A DNA stretch of 64,000 nucleotides from Dallia pectoralis (Eukaryota; Chordata; Actinopteri; Esociformes; Umbridae). Of this stretch, positions 48,101 to 60,361 are shown piece by piece. How positions within the stretch are numbered: position 1 is the first letter of the stretch; each line of letters opens with the position of its first letter. The stretch is from contig CM055745.1 of assembly GCA_029465975.1 (NCBI GenBank), positions 7,487,752-7,551,751 of the forward strand, written 5' to 3'. Made by a program: the position numbers and the translations under genes. The notes under the pieces were generated by a model. The model was not told where the DNA came from. It was given only the letters and a program-made list of their open reading frames with translations, and did no database searches.

Positions 48101-50872
48101 CAGGACTCTATCTGTATATCCTTACAGTATATCCTAGTGGCAGGACTCTATCTGTATATCCTTACAGTATATCCTAGTGGCAGGACGTTATCTGTATATC
48201 CTTACAGTATATCCTAGTGGCAGGACTCTATCTGTATATCCTTACAGTATATCCTAGTGGCAGGACGTTATCTGTATATCCTTACAGTATATCCTAGTGG
48301 CAGGACTCTATCTGTATATCCTTACAGTATATCCTAGTGGCAGGACTCTATCTGTATATCCTTACAGTATATCCTAGTGGCAGGACGTTATCTGTATATC
48401 CTTACAGTATATCCTAGTGGCAGGACTCTATCTGTATATCCTTACAGTATATCCTAGTGGCAGGACGTTATCTGTATATCCTTACAGTATATCCTAGTGG
48501 CAGGACTCTATCTGTATATCCTTACACTATATCCTAGTGGCAGGACTCTATCTGTATATCCTTACAGTATATCCTAGTGGCAGGACTCTATCTGTATATC
48601 CTTACAGTATATCCTAGTGGCAGGACGTTATCTGTATATCCTTACAGTATATCCTAGTGGCAGGACTCTATCTGTATATCCTTACAGTATATCCTAGTGG
48701 CAGGACTCTATCTGTATATCCTTACAGTATATCCTAGTGGCAGGACTCTATCTGTATATCCTTACAGTATATCCTAGTGGCAGGACTCTATCTGTATATC
48801 CTTACAGTATATCCTAGTGGCAGGACTCTATCTGTATATCCTTACAGTATATCCTAGTGGCAGGACGTTATCTGTATATCCTTACAGTATATCCTAGTGG
48901 CAGGACTCTATCTGTATATCCTTACAGTATATCCTAGTGGCAGGACGTTATCTGTATATCCTTACAGTATATCCTAGTGGCAGGACTCTATCTGTATATC
49001 CTTACAGTATATCCTAGTGGCAGGACTCTATCTGTATATCCTTACAGTATATCCTAGTGGCAGGACGTTATCTGTATATCCTTACAGTATATCCTAGTGG
49101 CAGGACTATCTGTATATCTGTATATCCTTACAGTATATCCTAGTGGCAGGACTCTATCTGTATATCCTTACAGTATATCCTAGTGGCAGGACTCTATCTG
49201 TATATCCTTACAGTATATCCTAGTGGCAGGACTCTATCTGACTCTATCTGTATATCCTTACAGTATATCCTAGTGGCAGGACTCTATCTGTATATCCTTA
49301 CAGTATATCCTAGTGGCAGGACTCTATCTGTATATCCTTACAGTATATCCTAGTGGCAGGACGTTATCTGTATATCCTTACAGTATATCCTAGTGGCAGG
49401 ACTCTATCTGTATACTCAGTATATCCTGTATATCCTTACAGTATATCCTAGTGGCAGGACTCTATCTGTATATCCTTACAGTATATCCTAGTGGCAGGAC
49501 TCTATCTGTATATCCTTACAGTATATCCTAGTGGCAGGACTCTATCTGTATATCTACAGTATATCCTAGTGGCAGGATATCTGTATATCCTTACAGTATA
49601 TCCTAGTGGCAGGACTTATCTGTATATCCTTACAGTATATCCTAGTGGCAGGACTCTATCTGTATATCCTTACAGTATATCCTAGTGGCAGGACGTTATC
49701 TGTATATCCTTACAGTATATCCTAGTGGCAGGACTCTATCTGTATATCCTTACAGTATATCCTAGTGGCAGGACTCTATCTGTATATCCTTACAGTATAT
49801 CCTAGTGGCAGGACTCTATCTGTATATCCTTACAGTATATCCTAGTGGCAGGACTCTATCTGTATATCCTTACAGTATATCCTAGTGGCAGGACTCTATC
49901 TGTATATCCTTACAGTATATCCTAGTGGCAGGACGTTATCTGTATATCCTTACAGTATATCCTAGTGGCAGGACTCTATCTGTATATCCTTACAGTATAT
50001 CCTAGTGGCAGGACGTTATCTGTATATCCTTACAGTATATCCTAGTGGCAGGACTCTATCTGTATATCCTTACAGTATATCCTAGTGGCAGGACTCTATC
50101 TGTATATCCTTACAGTATATCCTAGTGGCAGGACTCTATCTGTATATCCTTACAGTATATCCTAGTGGCAGGACTCTATCTGTATATCCTTACAGTATTT
50201 CCTAGTGGCAGGATATCCTAGTCTATCTGTATATCCTTACAGTATATCCTAGTGGCAGGACTCTATCTGTATATCCTTACAGTATATCCTAGTGGCAGGA
50301 CTCTATCTGTATATCTTACAGTATATCCTAGTGGCAGGACTCTATCTGTATATCCTTACAGTATATCCTAGTGGCAGGACTCTATCTGTATATCCTTACA
50401 GTATATCCTAGTGGCAGGACTCTATCTGTATATATCCTTACAGTATATCCTAGTGGCAGGACTCTATCTGTATATCCTTACAGTATATCCTAGTGGCAGG
50501 ACTCTATCTGTATATCCTTACAGTATATCCTAGTGGCAGGACTCTATCTGTATATCCTTACAGTATATCCTAGTGGCAGGACTCTATCTGTATATCCTTA
50601 CAGTATATCCTAGTGGCAGGACTCTATCTGTATATCCTTACAGTATATCCTAGTGGCAGGACTCTATCTGTATATCCTTACAGTATATCCTAGTGGCAGG
50701 ACTCTATCTGTATATCCTTACAGTATATCCTAGTGGCAGGACTCTATCTGTATATCCTTACAGTATATCCTAGTGGCAGGACTCTATCTGTATATCCTTA
50801 CAGTATATCCTAGTGGCAGGACTCTATCTGTATATCCTTACAGTATATCCTAGTGGCAGGACGTTATCTGCC
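45195..50872. repeat. 40-bp minisatellite, about 140 copies, the largest array
   Basis: Units contain GTGGCAGGAC, then TCTATCTG or GTTATCTG, then GTATATCCTTACAGTATATC and CTA. Each unit holds a partial internal duplication of GTATATCCT. Two subtypes, GGACTCTATC and GGACGTTATC, are interspersed in recurring strings. Truncated or rejoined units cluster near 49100-49600 and 50200-50430. Confidence 0.99.
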
Positions 50873-50874
50873 TC

Positions 50875-51045
50875 GACTGATTCAGAGGATTCAGTATAGG
50901 TTGTGTTTAACTGATTCAGTATAGGGTGTGTTTAACTGATTCAGTATAGGTTGTGTTTAACTGATTCAGAAGATTCAGTATAGGTTGTGTTCAACTGATT
51001 CAGTATAGGTTGTGTTTAACTGATTCAGTATAGGGTGTGTTTATT
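50875..51045. repeat. 25-bp tandem repeat
   Basis: Six to seven units of ACTGATTCAGTATAGG(T/G)TG followed by TGTTTA adjoin the 40-bp array. Confidence 0.92.
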
Positions 51046-51546
51046 TGCAAGTGAAGATGAGGCCAAAATGCTAGACCAAACAACAGATCCAAATTTCAGC
51101 AAAATATGTTGCAGGCCCAACAGAATGTAGTATATTCAAGTTTAAAATAGACTTGATAAAGAAAGAACCAAACGTATACTTCATAAATGAATTAAAATTC
51201 CAACATTCAAAGTTTCATCACAGGGTTATTTTCTAGCTGTGTGATTAAGGACATATTGATTAAAGAGTTTATATACTAATCACATATACAATTGCTTACT
51301 TACTGATTTGGCCTTCCGTCTGTGCATAAGGATCTCCAATTGGCCATGGTCTGAGTCAGTCATGCGACCTAGGGAAAGAGACAGAGGGACAGAGGGACGA
51401 ACAGGTCAGCCTGGTTCCAGGGTCTCTAGTATTTCTAGTCCCCATGCCTTCTCTCGATTAACTCGTACGTTGCCAGAAACATGTACCACAGCCTCAGCCA
51501 CGCAAGGTGAAACACATGCCGACTGCCTCTGCCACATGATTGACCA
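51046..51546. other. Spacer, no gene seen
   Basis: About 500 bp of ordinary sequence. AGGGACAGAGGGACGA is a minor repeat at about 51384. Confidence 0.45.
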
Positions 51547-51547
51547 G

Positions 51548-52280
51548 TCATCACCAACACCAAATCCCAGTCATCACCAACACCAAATCCCAGTCATCAC
51601 CAACACCAAATCCCAGTCATCACCAACACCAAATCCCAGTCATCACCAACACCAAATCCCAGTCATCACCAACACCAAATCCCAGTCATCACCAACACCA
51701 AATTCCAGTCATCACCAACACCAAATCCCAGTCATCACCAACACCAAATCCCAGTCATCACCAACACCAAATCCCAGTCATCACCAACACCAAATTCCAG
51801 TCATCACCAACACCAAATCCCAGTCATCACCAACACCAAATCCCAGTCATCACCAACACCAAATCCCAGTCATCACCAACACCAAACCCCAGTCATCACC
51901 AACAACAAATCCCAGTCATCGCCAAATCCCAATCAACACCAAATCCCAATAATCACCAAATCTCAGTCATCACCATATCCCAGTCATCACCAAATCCCAG
52001 TCATCACCAAATCCCAACCAACACCAAATCCCAGTCATCACCAACACCAAATCCCAATCAACGCCAAATCCCAATCAACACCAATTCCAAATCAACACCA
52101 AATCCCAGTCATCACCAACACAAAATCTCAGCCATCACCAAATCTCAGTCATCAGCAAATCCCAGTTATTACCAACACCAAATCCCAGTCATCACCAACA
52201 CCAAATCCCAGTTATTACCAACACCAAATCCCAGTCATCACCAACACCAAATCCCAGTTAATACCAACACAAAATCTTCA
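51548..52280. repeat. 23-bp minisatellite, about 30 units, decaying 3' half
   Basis: TCATCACCAACACCAAATCC plus CAG is regular from 51548 to about 51900. After that units lose the CAACACC block and mix with ATCAACACCAAATCCCA forms, then partly regain it by 52190. Confidence 0.95.
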
Positions 52281-52339
52281 CAATTCTCAGTATGGATTTT
52301 TTTCTGCAAAACATGTTGGATAATAACAGGTTTACTTCT

Positions 52340-52340
<1 letters not shown>

Positions 52341-52372
<32 letters not shown>

Positions 52373-52600
52373 ATGTGCGTGTGTGTGTGTGTGCGTGCAT
52401 GTGTGCGTGTGTGCGTGTGTGTGCATGTGTGTGTGTGCGTGTGTGCGCGCGATTGCTTTTGGTGCGTACGTGCGTGTGTGCGTGCGTGTGTGTGTGTACG
52501 TGCGTGTGTGCGTGTGCACGCGTGTGTGCGTGCGTGTGTGCGTGTGTGTGCGTGCGTACGTGTGTGTATGCGTGTGTGTGCGTGCGTGCGTTTCTGCACG
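52341..52600. repeat. TG/CG-rich microsatellite
   Basis: Alternating TG, TGCG and TACG words form a long purine-pyrimidine alternating tract, with GTGCGCGCGATTGC in the middle. Such sequence can adopt Z-DNA. This is inference. Confidence 0.93.
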
Positions 52601-54359
52601 TACGGATCCCCTGAGCGAGGGCGTGCAGAGGTAAAGAGGAGGCAGGATAAAGAACGGGGGTCGGTAGTTAAGTTGTTAGCCATCATTAGTGAGCTCTCCA
52701 CAAGAGAAAGACAGAGGAAGATCCCTCTGGTGGTAGCATGGAGAGATGTGATTGGCCCGTAGGAGACGAACACCAATTAGCAGCCTCGATTTAGCCTCGC
52801 CGGTGAAGAGTGATCGTTCTGTGCAAGGACACTAATTACAGTACGAGAACGCGGCCTTGCTGAGGCAGCCAGGCTTTTACATATCGTTTCTAACGTTTGC
52901 GATTACAGTGGAGCGAGTTGGCTCTAATCCAGCCGATGAATGTGGGCCCCGGCAGAAAGAAACGGCGTCGCTGAGAGCGGGAGGTGAGCTTCAGATGGAC
53001 CGATCAGGGCCGGCGGACCAGTAGGCCTCGAAGCTACAGTTGTTGACCAGCGAAATGGCTTGAAGAGGTGGGCGCCGAACGTAGGTCAATGCAACAGAAA
53101 CAAGACCATTCAAAATGAAAAGGGCCTCACAAACAATTCCAGGCTGTCGAGAGTAACCCGCTAAATTGGCTGAGTTCTCCCGGCCTCACAGTAGGAGACT
53201 TTCTCTTTGCCCGGACGGTGTGTCAGGGTATTCACTGGTCCTGTGACTCAATGTGATTAATCACCCGACTTTCTGTCATAGTGAGAAATACATGTTGATG
53301 TATTTCTTGTCATTTTTCAAAGCTAACCCTGAAGTACGTCCACAGCTACGATTGACGTGGCGATTAGGATCCCCCCCATATTATTACATTTCCAACATAA
53401 TTCACCGAGCAAAAGTTAGCAAAATCGAACACACGGCTAAGAGCTCATCGGTTTATGCTTCTACTGGCAGAGTTTAGTTTCAGGAAAAGAGTTTGAGAGG
53501 TTTTGGATGAAATATCAAACCGGGGAGAAATCTCTGCTTCCTCGCTCATGTAGCCTCACAATAACCTCGCTTCAACTTTTAAGCTGCCGTCTGCAATTCC
53601 TCTACGGCAAAATCACCATGGCGACGACAGAGGACCAAAAAGGGAATATATGAGCGCTGGAAGAAAAACGAGGACAAGTTCTCTGCCCAAATGCTATCTG
53701 GAATATCACTCAGCCTGGCGGGTGCATAAAACAAGTATCCGTCCCAGCGACACATAGGCGGTTCTGAGGGGCCCCTTGGACGTGGCGCGCAACCCATTAC
53801 AGATGCTCGAAAAAATGACTAACTACCAGATGGGGCGGGCCAGGCAGCAAGACCCGAACGTGCGTTTATTTTCCTGGTGATTTGACTTGCTCACGTGTCC
53901 ATTAGCTCTAATGTAAACTGAACGCGTGCGGGTCAAGGGGTGAGGCACGAGGGCCCACACGAGAGAGGGAACAACCCATCGTCCCCCGAACTATATCCAA
54001 ACGGTCCAATATTATGTCACTATTGCTGTGCTCAGCGCCTCCGCGGGGCTCGTGCGGTTTCGCCGGATAAATCGCACGCGACGTCCCAGCTGACGTCGCG
54101 ATCGACGCAGGGAGAATAAAATGGCCCCCAGTACTCAGTGGTCAGCGGCGTAATAGGTTAATGGTTTCCATGTGCGGCGTTGAAGAGAGGCTTGACGGTT
54201 GTTTGAAGGGCCCCATTCTAATGTACGGCTCTACACACAGAGACCAGAGGACGTGCGGTGACCACTGATGCCTAATCTGTAGAATATGGTCTCCACAGAC
54301 TCTGTAAACGGCGCAGGCCACTGTGAAATTAATGTGTACGCGTCTATAGATCTGTAACG
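52601..54359. other. Single-copy, CpG-containing stretch, possible regulatory DNA
   Basis: About 1.75 kb unlike the surrounding arrays: no tandem repeats, more CpG and many homeodomain-type words (CAATTAGC, CTAATTACAG, GATTAATCACC). No exon was recognised on either strand. The composition is what one expects of a conserved enhancer region, but conservation cannot be judged from one sequence. Confidence 0.35.
54077..54100. promoter_or_regulatory. Inverted GACGTC pair (CRE/ATF-like palindrome)
   Basis: CGCGACGTC and GACGTCGCG are exact reverse complements around CCAGCT. Each arm includes GACGTC, and TGACGTCG is a CREB/ATF-type site. The symmetry is seen in the sequence. A regulatory role is inferred. 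Confidence 0.45.
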
Positions 54360-55035
54360 GTGAATGTGACACCCACTACACAACACAAATACACTTGAGT
54401 TATGAATGTGTACAGGTATATAGATCTGTAACAGTGAATGTGAAACCCACTACACAACACAAATACCCCTCAGTTATTAATATGTACGGGTATATAGATC
54501 TGTAATGGTGAATGTGACACCCACTACACAACACAAATACCCCTCAGTTATTAATATGTACGGGTATATAGATCTGTAATGGTGAATGTGACACCCACTA
54601 CACAACACAAATACCCCTCAGTTATGAATGTGTACAGGTATATAGATCTGTAACAGTGAATGTGAAACCCACTACACAACACAAATACCCCTCAGTTATG
54701 AATGTGTACGCGTCTATAGATCTGTAACGGTGAATGTGACACCCACTACACAACACAAATACTCCTCAGTTATGAATATGTACGGGTATATAGATCTGTA
54801 ACGGTGAATGTGACACCCACTACACAACACAAATACCCCTCAGTTTTAAATATGTAGGGGTATATAGATCTGTAATGGTGAATGTGACACCCACTACACA
54901 ACACAAATACCCCTCAGCTATGAATGTGTACAGGTATATAGATCTGTAACGGTGAATGTGACACCCACTACACAACACAAATACCCCTCAGTTGTGAATG
55001 TGTACAGGTATATAGATCTGTAACGTGAATGTGAC
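54360..55035. repeat. 74-bp minisatellite, nine copies
   Basis: Units contain GTGACACCCACTACACAACA, AAATACCCCTCAGTTATGAA, TGTGTACAGGTATATAGATC and TGTAACGGTGAA. Unit starts at 54364 and 54438 give the period. Alternative forms (GTGAAACCC, ATTAATATGTACGGG) recur in a mixed order. Confidence 0.96.
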
Positions 55036-56234
55036 TTCATATATCTATAGCCGGTGATGTCGCCACGAAGCCTGCAGAGTGAAAACATCTCATATCCAGA
55101 CCAGGAAACAGTTACATCAGTAGAACCTGACTTTCCTTTCGTTGTTAACAGCTAGAATCCAATCAAAATATCCAGAACGGTCATCAATATGACACATTGT
55201 TAGATTTTGAGATGTCAAAAAGTTACGGGTTCTTTGCTAATACGATGTGCGTTATCTTCGCAATTCTAGATGTAAGCTGGTATTAATTCATGTCTTGTTT
55301 TGAGGCCTGCAACGTCATTGATCAACCAGGTGACAAAAAAATAAACACCATACAAAAGGACGTCATACAGATTATCAGAATGATCGCTGATTGAACCTTC
55401 GTAATTATTTATAGTTTCCCACATGCAGTTATACCATTGTCGGTGAGAAACGAATGTCTATTTCTTCCGGGCTTGGCTTGACTTAAAAAAAGAGAAGTTG
55501 TCAGAAAATTAGATGAACACTAGAACTTCGCAGATTTATAGATGTCACATTATTCTAAATGGCTTTTTCTCTTGTAAAGAAATTAACCAGTAGCCCTGGT
55601 AGGATGGAGTTTTGATATCCGGTTTTAATGCTAACAGCTAACTTAAAAATCACAGACAGACTCTGACCACAGTACAGAACGCTGAGTTACTGCTAAAGAC
55701 GTTTTGACTCCAACCAAATGTCTGCTTCATTATATGGAATTGGATTAATGTAAAATATTAAGAAATATGTGTCGAATTTGTCCAGAGAACAAAAAATCTC
55801 ATGGTAAATATGGTTCATCTCACTCGTTCTAAATAATCCATTAACAAACTTGGTCTGAAAGCATTTTTCAGCGTGCCGATTTAGAACTGAAAAGAGCCAA
55901 TATAGTGTATCAAAGCCTCAGAACGAAATGATTACAGAGTATATGTGTTAGTTATTACCATAAAAAAATTGTCACACACACAAGAAAGAAATATTGACAC
56001 AGTATCACTGACAAGTATATTTTCCCCACATGTAAGAAAATGCAACACATATATTAATATGTGGGAAATAAATATAATTGCTGTTATGGGGAGCCTACAC
56101 TACACAAATAAATGATGAAGCCTGTGTGTACTGAACAGAAAGTACCTATTCACAATGCAGGTGTCCATTCCAGTGGCTCTTAACTGGTTTTGCCACAGGA
56201 CACAAACAGACACAGATAGTCTGTCGCAATTTTA
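55036..56234. other. AT-rich intronic sequence, no gene seen
   Basis: About 1.2 kb of single-copy-looking DNA without exon, repeat or RNA gene that I can support. Confidence 0.5.
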
Positions 56235-56592
56235 TTGGATGGGGCTAGCCAATCTTACCTTATTGGACGGGACTAGCCAATCTTACCTTATTGGACGGGA
56301 CTAGCCAATCTTACCTTATTGGACGGGACTAGCCAATCTTACCTTATTGGACGGGACTAGCCAATCTTACCTTATTGGACGGGACTAGCCAATCTTACCT
56401 TATTGGACGGGACTAGCCAATCTTACCTTATTGGACGGGACTAGCCAATCTTACCTTATTGGACGGGACTAGCCAATCTTACCTTATTGGACGGGACTAG
56501 CCAATCTTACCTTATTGGACGGGACTAGCCAATCTTACCTTATTGGACGGGACTAGCCAATCTAACCTTATTGGACGGGACTAGCCAATCCA
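56235..56592. repeat. 28-bp minisatellite with two opposed CCAAT boxes per unit
   Basis: Thirteen copies contain TTATTGGACGGGACTAGCCA followed by ATCTTACC. AGCCAAT recurs every 28 bases from 56247 to 56583. Each unit therefore holds ATTGG and CCAAT facing each other ten bases apart. Units are almost identical, suggesting recent expansion. Confidence 0.97.
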
Positions 56593-56727
56593 AATGAAAT
56601 TCAAGTTCAAGCCTAAAGCCTAAAGGCGTGCTAATAGGCTGGTCTATTTTATACAAAGACTTTGCTGAAGAACACAAAGTGCATGTGGTCAGCCAGTTAC
56701 CAGCAAATTATTTAAAAGTATTAATTA

Positions 56728-57075
56728 AGGGAGAGATAGAAAGGGGAGGGAGAGAGGGAGGGAGAGAGGGAGGGAGAGAGAGAGAGGGGGAGGGAGAGAG
56801 AGAGGGAGAGAGAGGGGGAGGGAGAGAGAGAGAGGGGGAGGGAGAGAGAGAGAGGAGAGGGAGAGAGGGAGAGAGGGAGAGAGGGAGGGAGAGAGAGAGG
56901 GGGAGGGAGAGAGAGGAGAGAGAGAGAGAGAGAGGAGAGAGGGGGAGGGAGAGGAGAGAGAGGAAGAGAGAGAGGGAGAGAGAGAGGGAGAGAGAGGTGA
57001 GAGAGAGGGAGAGAGAGGGGGAGGGAGAGGAGAGAGAGGGGGAGGGAGAGAGAGGAGAGAGAGGGAGAGAGAGAA
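56728..57075. repeat. (GAGAGGGAG)-type purine tract
   Basis: About 350 bp of pure GA on the plus strand in irregular GAGAGAGG and GGGAGGGAGAG blocks. On ppara's sense strand it is a polypyrimidine tract. Mirror-symmetric purine tracts of this kind can form triplex DNA. Confidence 0.96.
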
Positions 57076-58391
57076 TTCTGCCCCTCTGACCCGGCCACAT
57101 TCCCCTCCACATGCTACGACACACATTTCACCTGAAAGACTGCCATCCCTGCCAAAAGGCCTCCGGGATGGGTTTGTTCAGTGCACTGTCAGCCAAAGAC
57201 CAGATATACATGGCTAAATGAGGCGTTCTTTAATGACCATGGAGTCCCATGCAGGTAAAGAACTGAAAGTAAACTACAAGAAGCCTCTGAGTTAAGGTAA
57301 TTTATTAAATATAGAGACAGTAGGTGATCAGAAGATGTGTTTCTCATCGCCTCTTTCATAACGTGATATCAGAAGCTGTCTGAGCACATGTTTGGCATGA
57401 ACGATGTACTGTTTGATTTGCCCTTCGATTAATACAACAAATCAACCTGATTTTAATCAGAATCCTTGAATACTACTTTGGATTGTCCATGACGCAATAC
57501 AGTGAAATATCCACAGCTTATCATAATGATAAACGAATTGGCAAATGGAGATTAATTAGTAGGAATCAAAATTAATTACATTTTGTGACATCACTGGCTA
57601 AATTATCGCTAGATAAATATTCTCTAATTTTCCTGCCAAAAGCATTACAACATGAGAGCAAATTATTACCAAAAAACGAATTCTGCAATATTTCTGCGTA
57701 ATGGGGTAAATTAGAATTTTAGTGAGTTTTTTTATACGCAGAGGATCATTTATCTGATGGAAAATAATGTATTACGTGAATGTGACATTTTTTTTACACA
57801 TTTTTGTCAAATTGGAATGGCATATACAATATAAAAGCATTAATTAAGTAAATAGTTTTTGCAACCTCATAATATATGCTGCTGTTAAATGAAATATAAT
57901 GGATAAATATATATAAATAAGGGATATTATATATACATATATAAATACAGGTGAAGAAGAACACACGTGACTTCTCCTGTTGCTTAAAATAAGGCATGCT
58001 GAAGAACAAAATGTAAACCGCTTTGAAGAAATTCAAATTCTTTGAACTAATTTGCGCATCACAAACCGATTCCGATTGTTTTTTGACAAACACATTTACA
58101 ATACCAACCAATAGCAACTAATTTTAGGCCGGAAGTCCCTGAATTTTATTTTTGGTGTTCGAGTAGTACTACATAACAGTTTGGAATATATAAATGCTTC
58201 TGGAGCCGACAAAGAAAAACCTTCGTGAAGTACACAAATGTGCAATGGCTGCTGAATACGTTTACGTTTGATTCAGTGCATGAAAATAAAAACGACAGTT
58301 GAGCGCGTTTGAAGTGAATTATTATGTAAAATTAGATTTAGAAGTATATACGGTATGTGCCACACAGGCAGATTGAGCCATCCAGGTATAC
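57076..58391. other. AT-rich intronic sequence, no gene seen
   Basis: No exon, tandem repeat or RNA gene recognised. There are strongly AT-rich patches at about 57500-57950. Confidence 0.5.
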
Positions 58392-58394
58392 TGG

Positions 58395-58518
<124 letters not shown>

Positions 58519-58529
58519 ATATTACTTAC

Positions 58530-58602
58530 AGATATAACACAGTAGAGGAGATTCTGCGGAGCTTCTACCCTCCTGTTGTATTTTCCTGTGCTATCCATGT
58601 CT
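58530..58602 (-). other. Candidate 5' untranslated exon of ppara
   Basis: On the minus strand a pyrimidine-rich tract (TTTCTGTCCTCCTCAACAG) ends at an AG. A 73-bp segment follows, then a strong donor, GTAAGT, at 58529. The start-codon exon of ppara at 7410 also opens with a 3' splice site and so needs at least one upstream exon. Joined to it, this segment would add a short upstream ORF that starts at its own ATG and stops at TGA within the 5' UTR, before the ppara start. The exon call rests only on splice-site quality and orientation. It could instead belong to another transcript or be chance. Confidence 0.35.
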
Positions 58603-60169
58603 CTGTTGAGGAGGACAGAAAGCAATCAATCCCTGAGTTCTGTGCAGCTCTGCTAGATCAGCCAGGCAGACGGGGTGGGCACAAGGAGAGGCACACAAGC
58701 CTGGTGTTTCCCCTCGGCAGACCCCAATCACTGCCGACCCGGGGCCACGGCACGGAGCCCAAGCCCAGAGTTGCTGCTGCCCCGTTTGGGTGCCGCGGAG
58801 CGGGCCGAGACCCGCAACAATAGGAGGCCACGAGGCCGTCTGGATGTCTGGAAGGCTCCAGCTTAGCCCGTCTGCTAGTTAACAAGCCTCTGAATGAGCA
58901 ATGTTAGCAAACAGACGAACAGCATGTCAGATGCATGCAAATAGGACACAACCAGACCAGTCACAGCCTCAGTCGCCCACATGAATAATTCAGCAGTTTG
59001 AACCCCCCTCACCCGTACTTTCTTCCCCCCAACCCCCTCTGTCTTCTCAAGTCGAATGCCTTTGCTACCAGACTAACTGTAGTAAGCTCTCCCAGTCCCT
59101 GAAATCCGATTGAATACTTGACCCAGGTACGCGTCGGCGTTAGGGGAAATGACGTGGTCGCCTCGAACGTTTTCCAAATTCAATTGCGGCATTTTTTTCT
59201 GTCATTGCCTTTTTACGTCTTTTGTCTGAAATTGGCACATGTCCCAGAAAGAGTTACAGCCCGGTACAGCGCTCGTTCCTCTGTCAGCAGAGAGAAAGCC
59301 TCTGCTGAAACGAGAGAACGCGAGAGAACGGGTGGGAGAAAGAGAGAACGGGTGGGAGAAAGATTGAGGAAGAAGGAGAGGCACGGAGAGAGGGAGGACG
59401 AAGAGGGAGGACGAAGAGGGAGGTGCAACACATCCAGGAGAAGGAGTTTCTGGCGTTAAGCAAGAGCACGACTTTCACACGCAGATCCGCAACCCCGCTC
59501 AAAGACTGGACACACGTTCTCCCGATTGTCATCTACAGCCCGTCACTAGGAGGAGGAACGTAGAGGAGCACACCAATGCAGTAATGACGCCAATACCTAC
59601 ACACTTCCAGAAGGAGGCCCCGTCTCGTGGCATGAGAAAAACACAGCCGAACGATGGCAAAAACGGGAAGATATGAAAAGTAAACGTTACCGCGAACTCG
59701 TGACGAAAACCGAACTAAACGGTAACAATTCAGAGGAGAGAACGTCAGCCCGGCGACTCAGGGATCCAGATTGCGGCAAAAGAATTGGCGCAAAAGTGCA
59801 AAAAAGTCCCCGAAAAAGCTACTTGTTGCCAGATTTTCTCTGCTGCTGTGCTGTGGGTTGAAGGCAGAGGGTTAAAATCCAGCGAGTAGTAAAAAAAAAC
59901 CTCCCTCTCGGTGGATGGGCGGGCTGAGGGAGGCCCTGGCTGTGGAAATAGCGGCAGCTTATTCTCCCCCGGTTGAACCCCAGTCTCCCCCTCGCGTGCG
60001 GCTGGAGCTGAGAAAAGGGGAGTGTGAGAGGAGAGGAGCAGAGCAGGCACAGAGTGAAGGAGAAAAAAGCTTGACTGATGATGAAATAGGAGGTGCAGCG
60101 GCGGAGCACTAGAGCCAGACACTTTTTCATTAGACGTCAAACACGCCAAGCAACTGTACATACACTTGA

Positions 60170-60206
<37 letters not shown>

Positions 60207-60360
60207 CTGGGAGAGGGAGGGAGAGGGAGAGGGAGGGAGACAGCCACCGAGAGGGAAATAGAGAGAGAGAGAGAGACGGGGGAGAGCGGGCGGGCTGAAC
60301 ACAGACGAAGGTGGGAGGGGGAGGAGAAAGAACGACACAGAAATCCGCGCAGGCGCAGTG
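58603..60360 (-). promoter_or_regulatory. CpG-containing stretch, possible ppara promoter/first exon
   Basis: Bases about 58650-58870 and 59080-60360 are richer in CpG than the intron and lack large arrays. They include a twice-repeated GAACGGGTGGGAGAAAGA (about 59326-59363) and a GA run at 60174-60204. The minus strand is pyrimidine-rich, as many vertebrate 5' leaders are. I see no TATA box, cannot set a start site and found no convincing first-exon donor. The proposal follows from position only: upstream of the candidate 73-bp exon and between arrays. Confidence 0.25.
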
Positions 60361-60361
60361 A

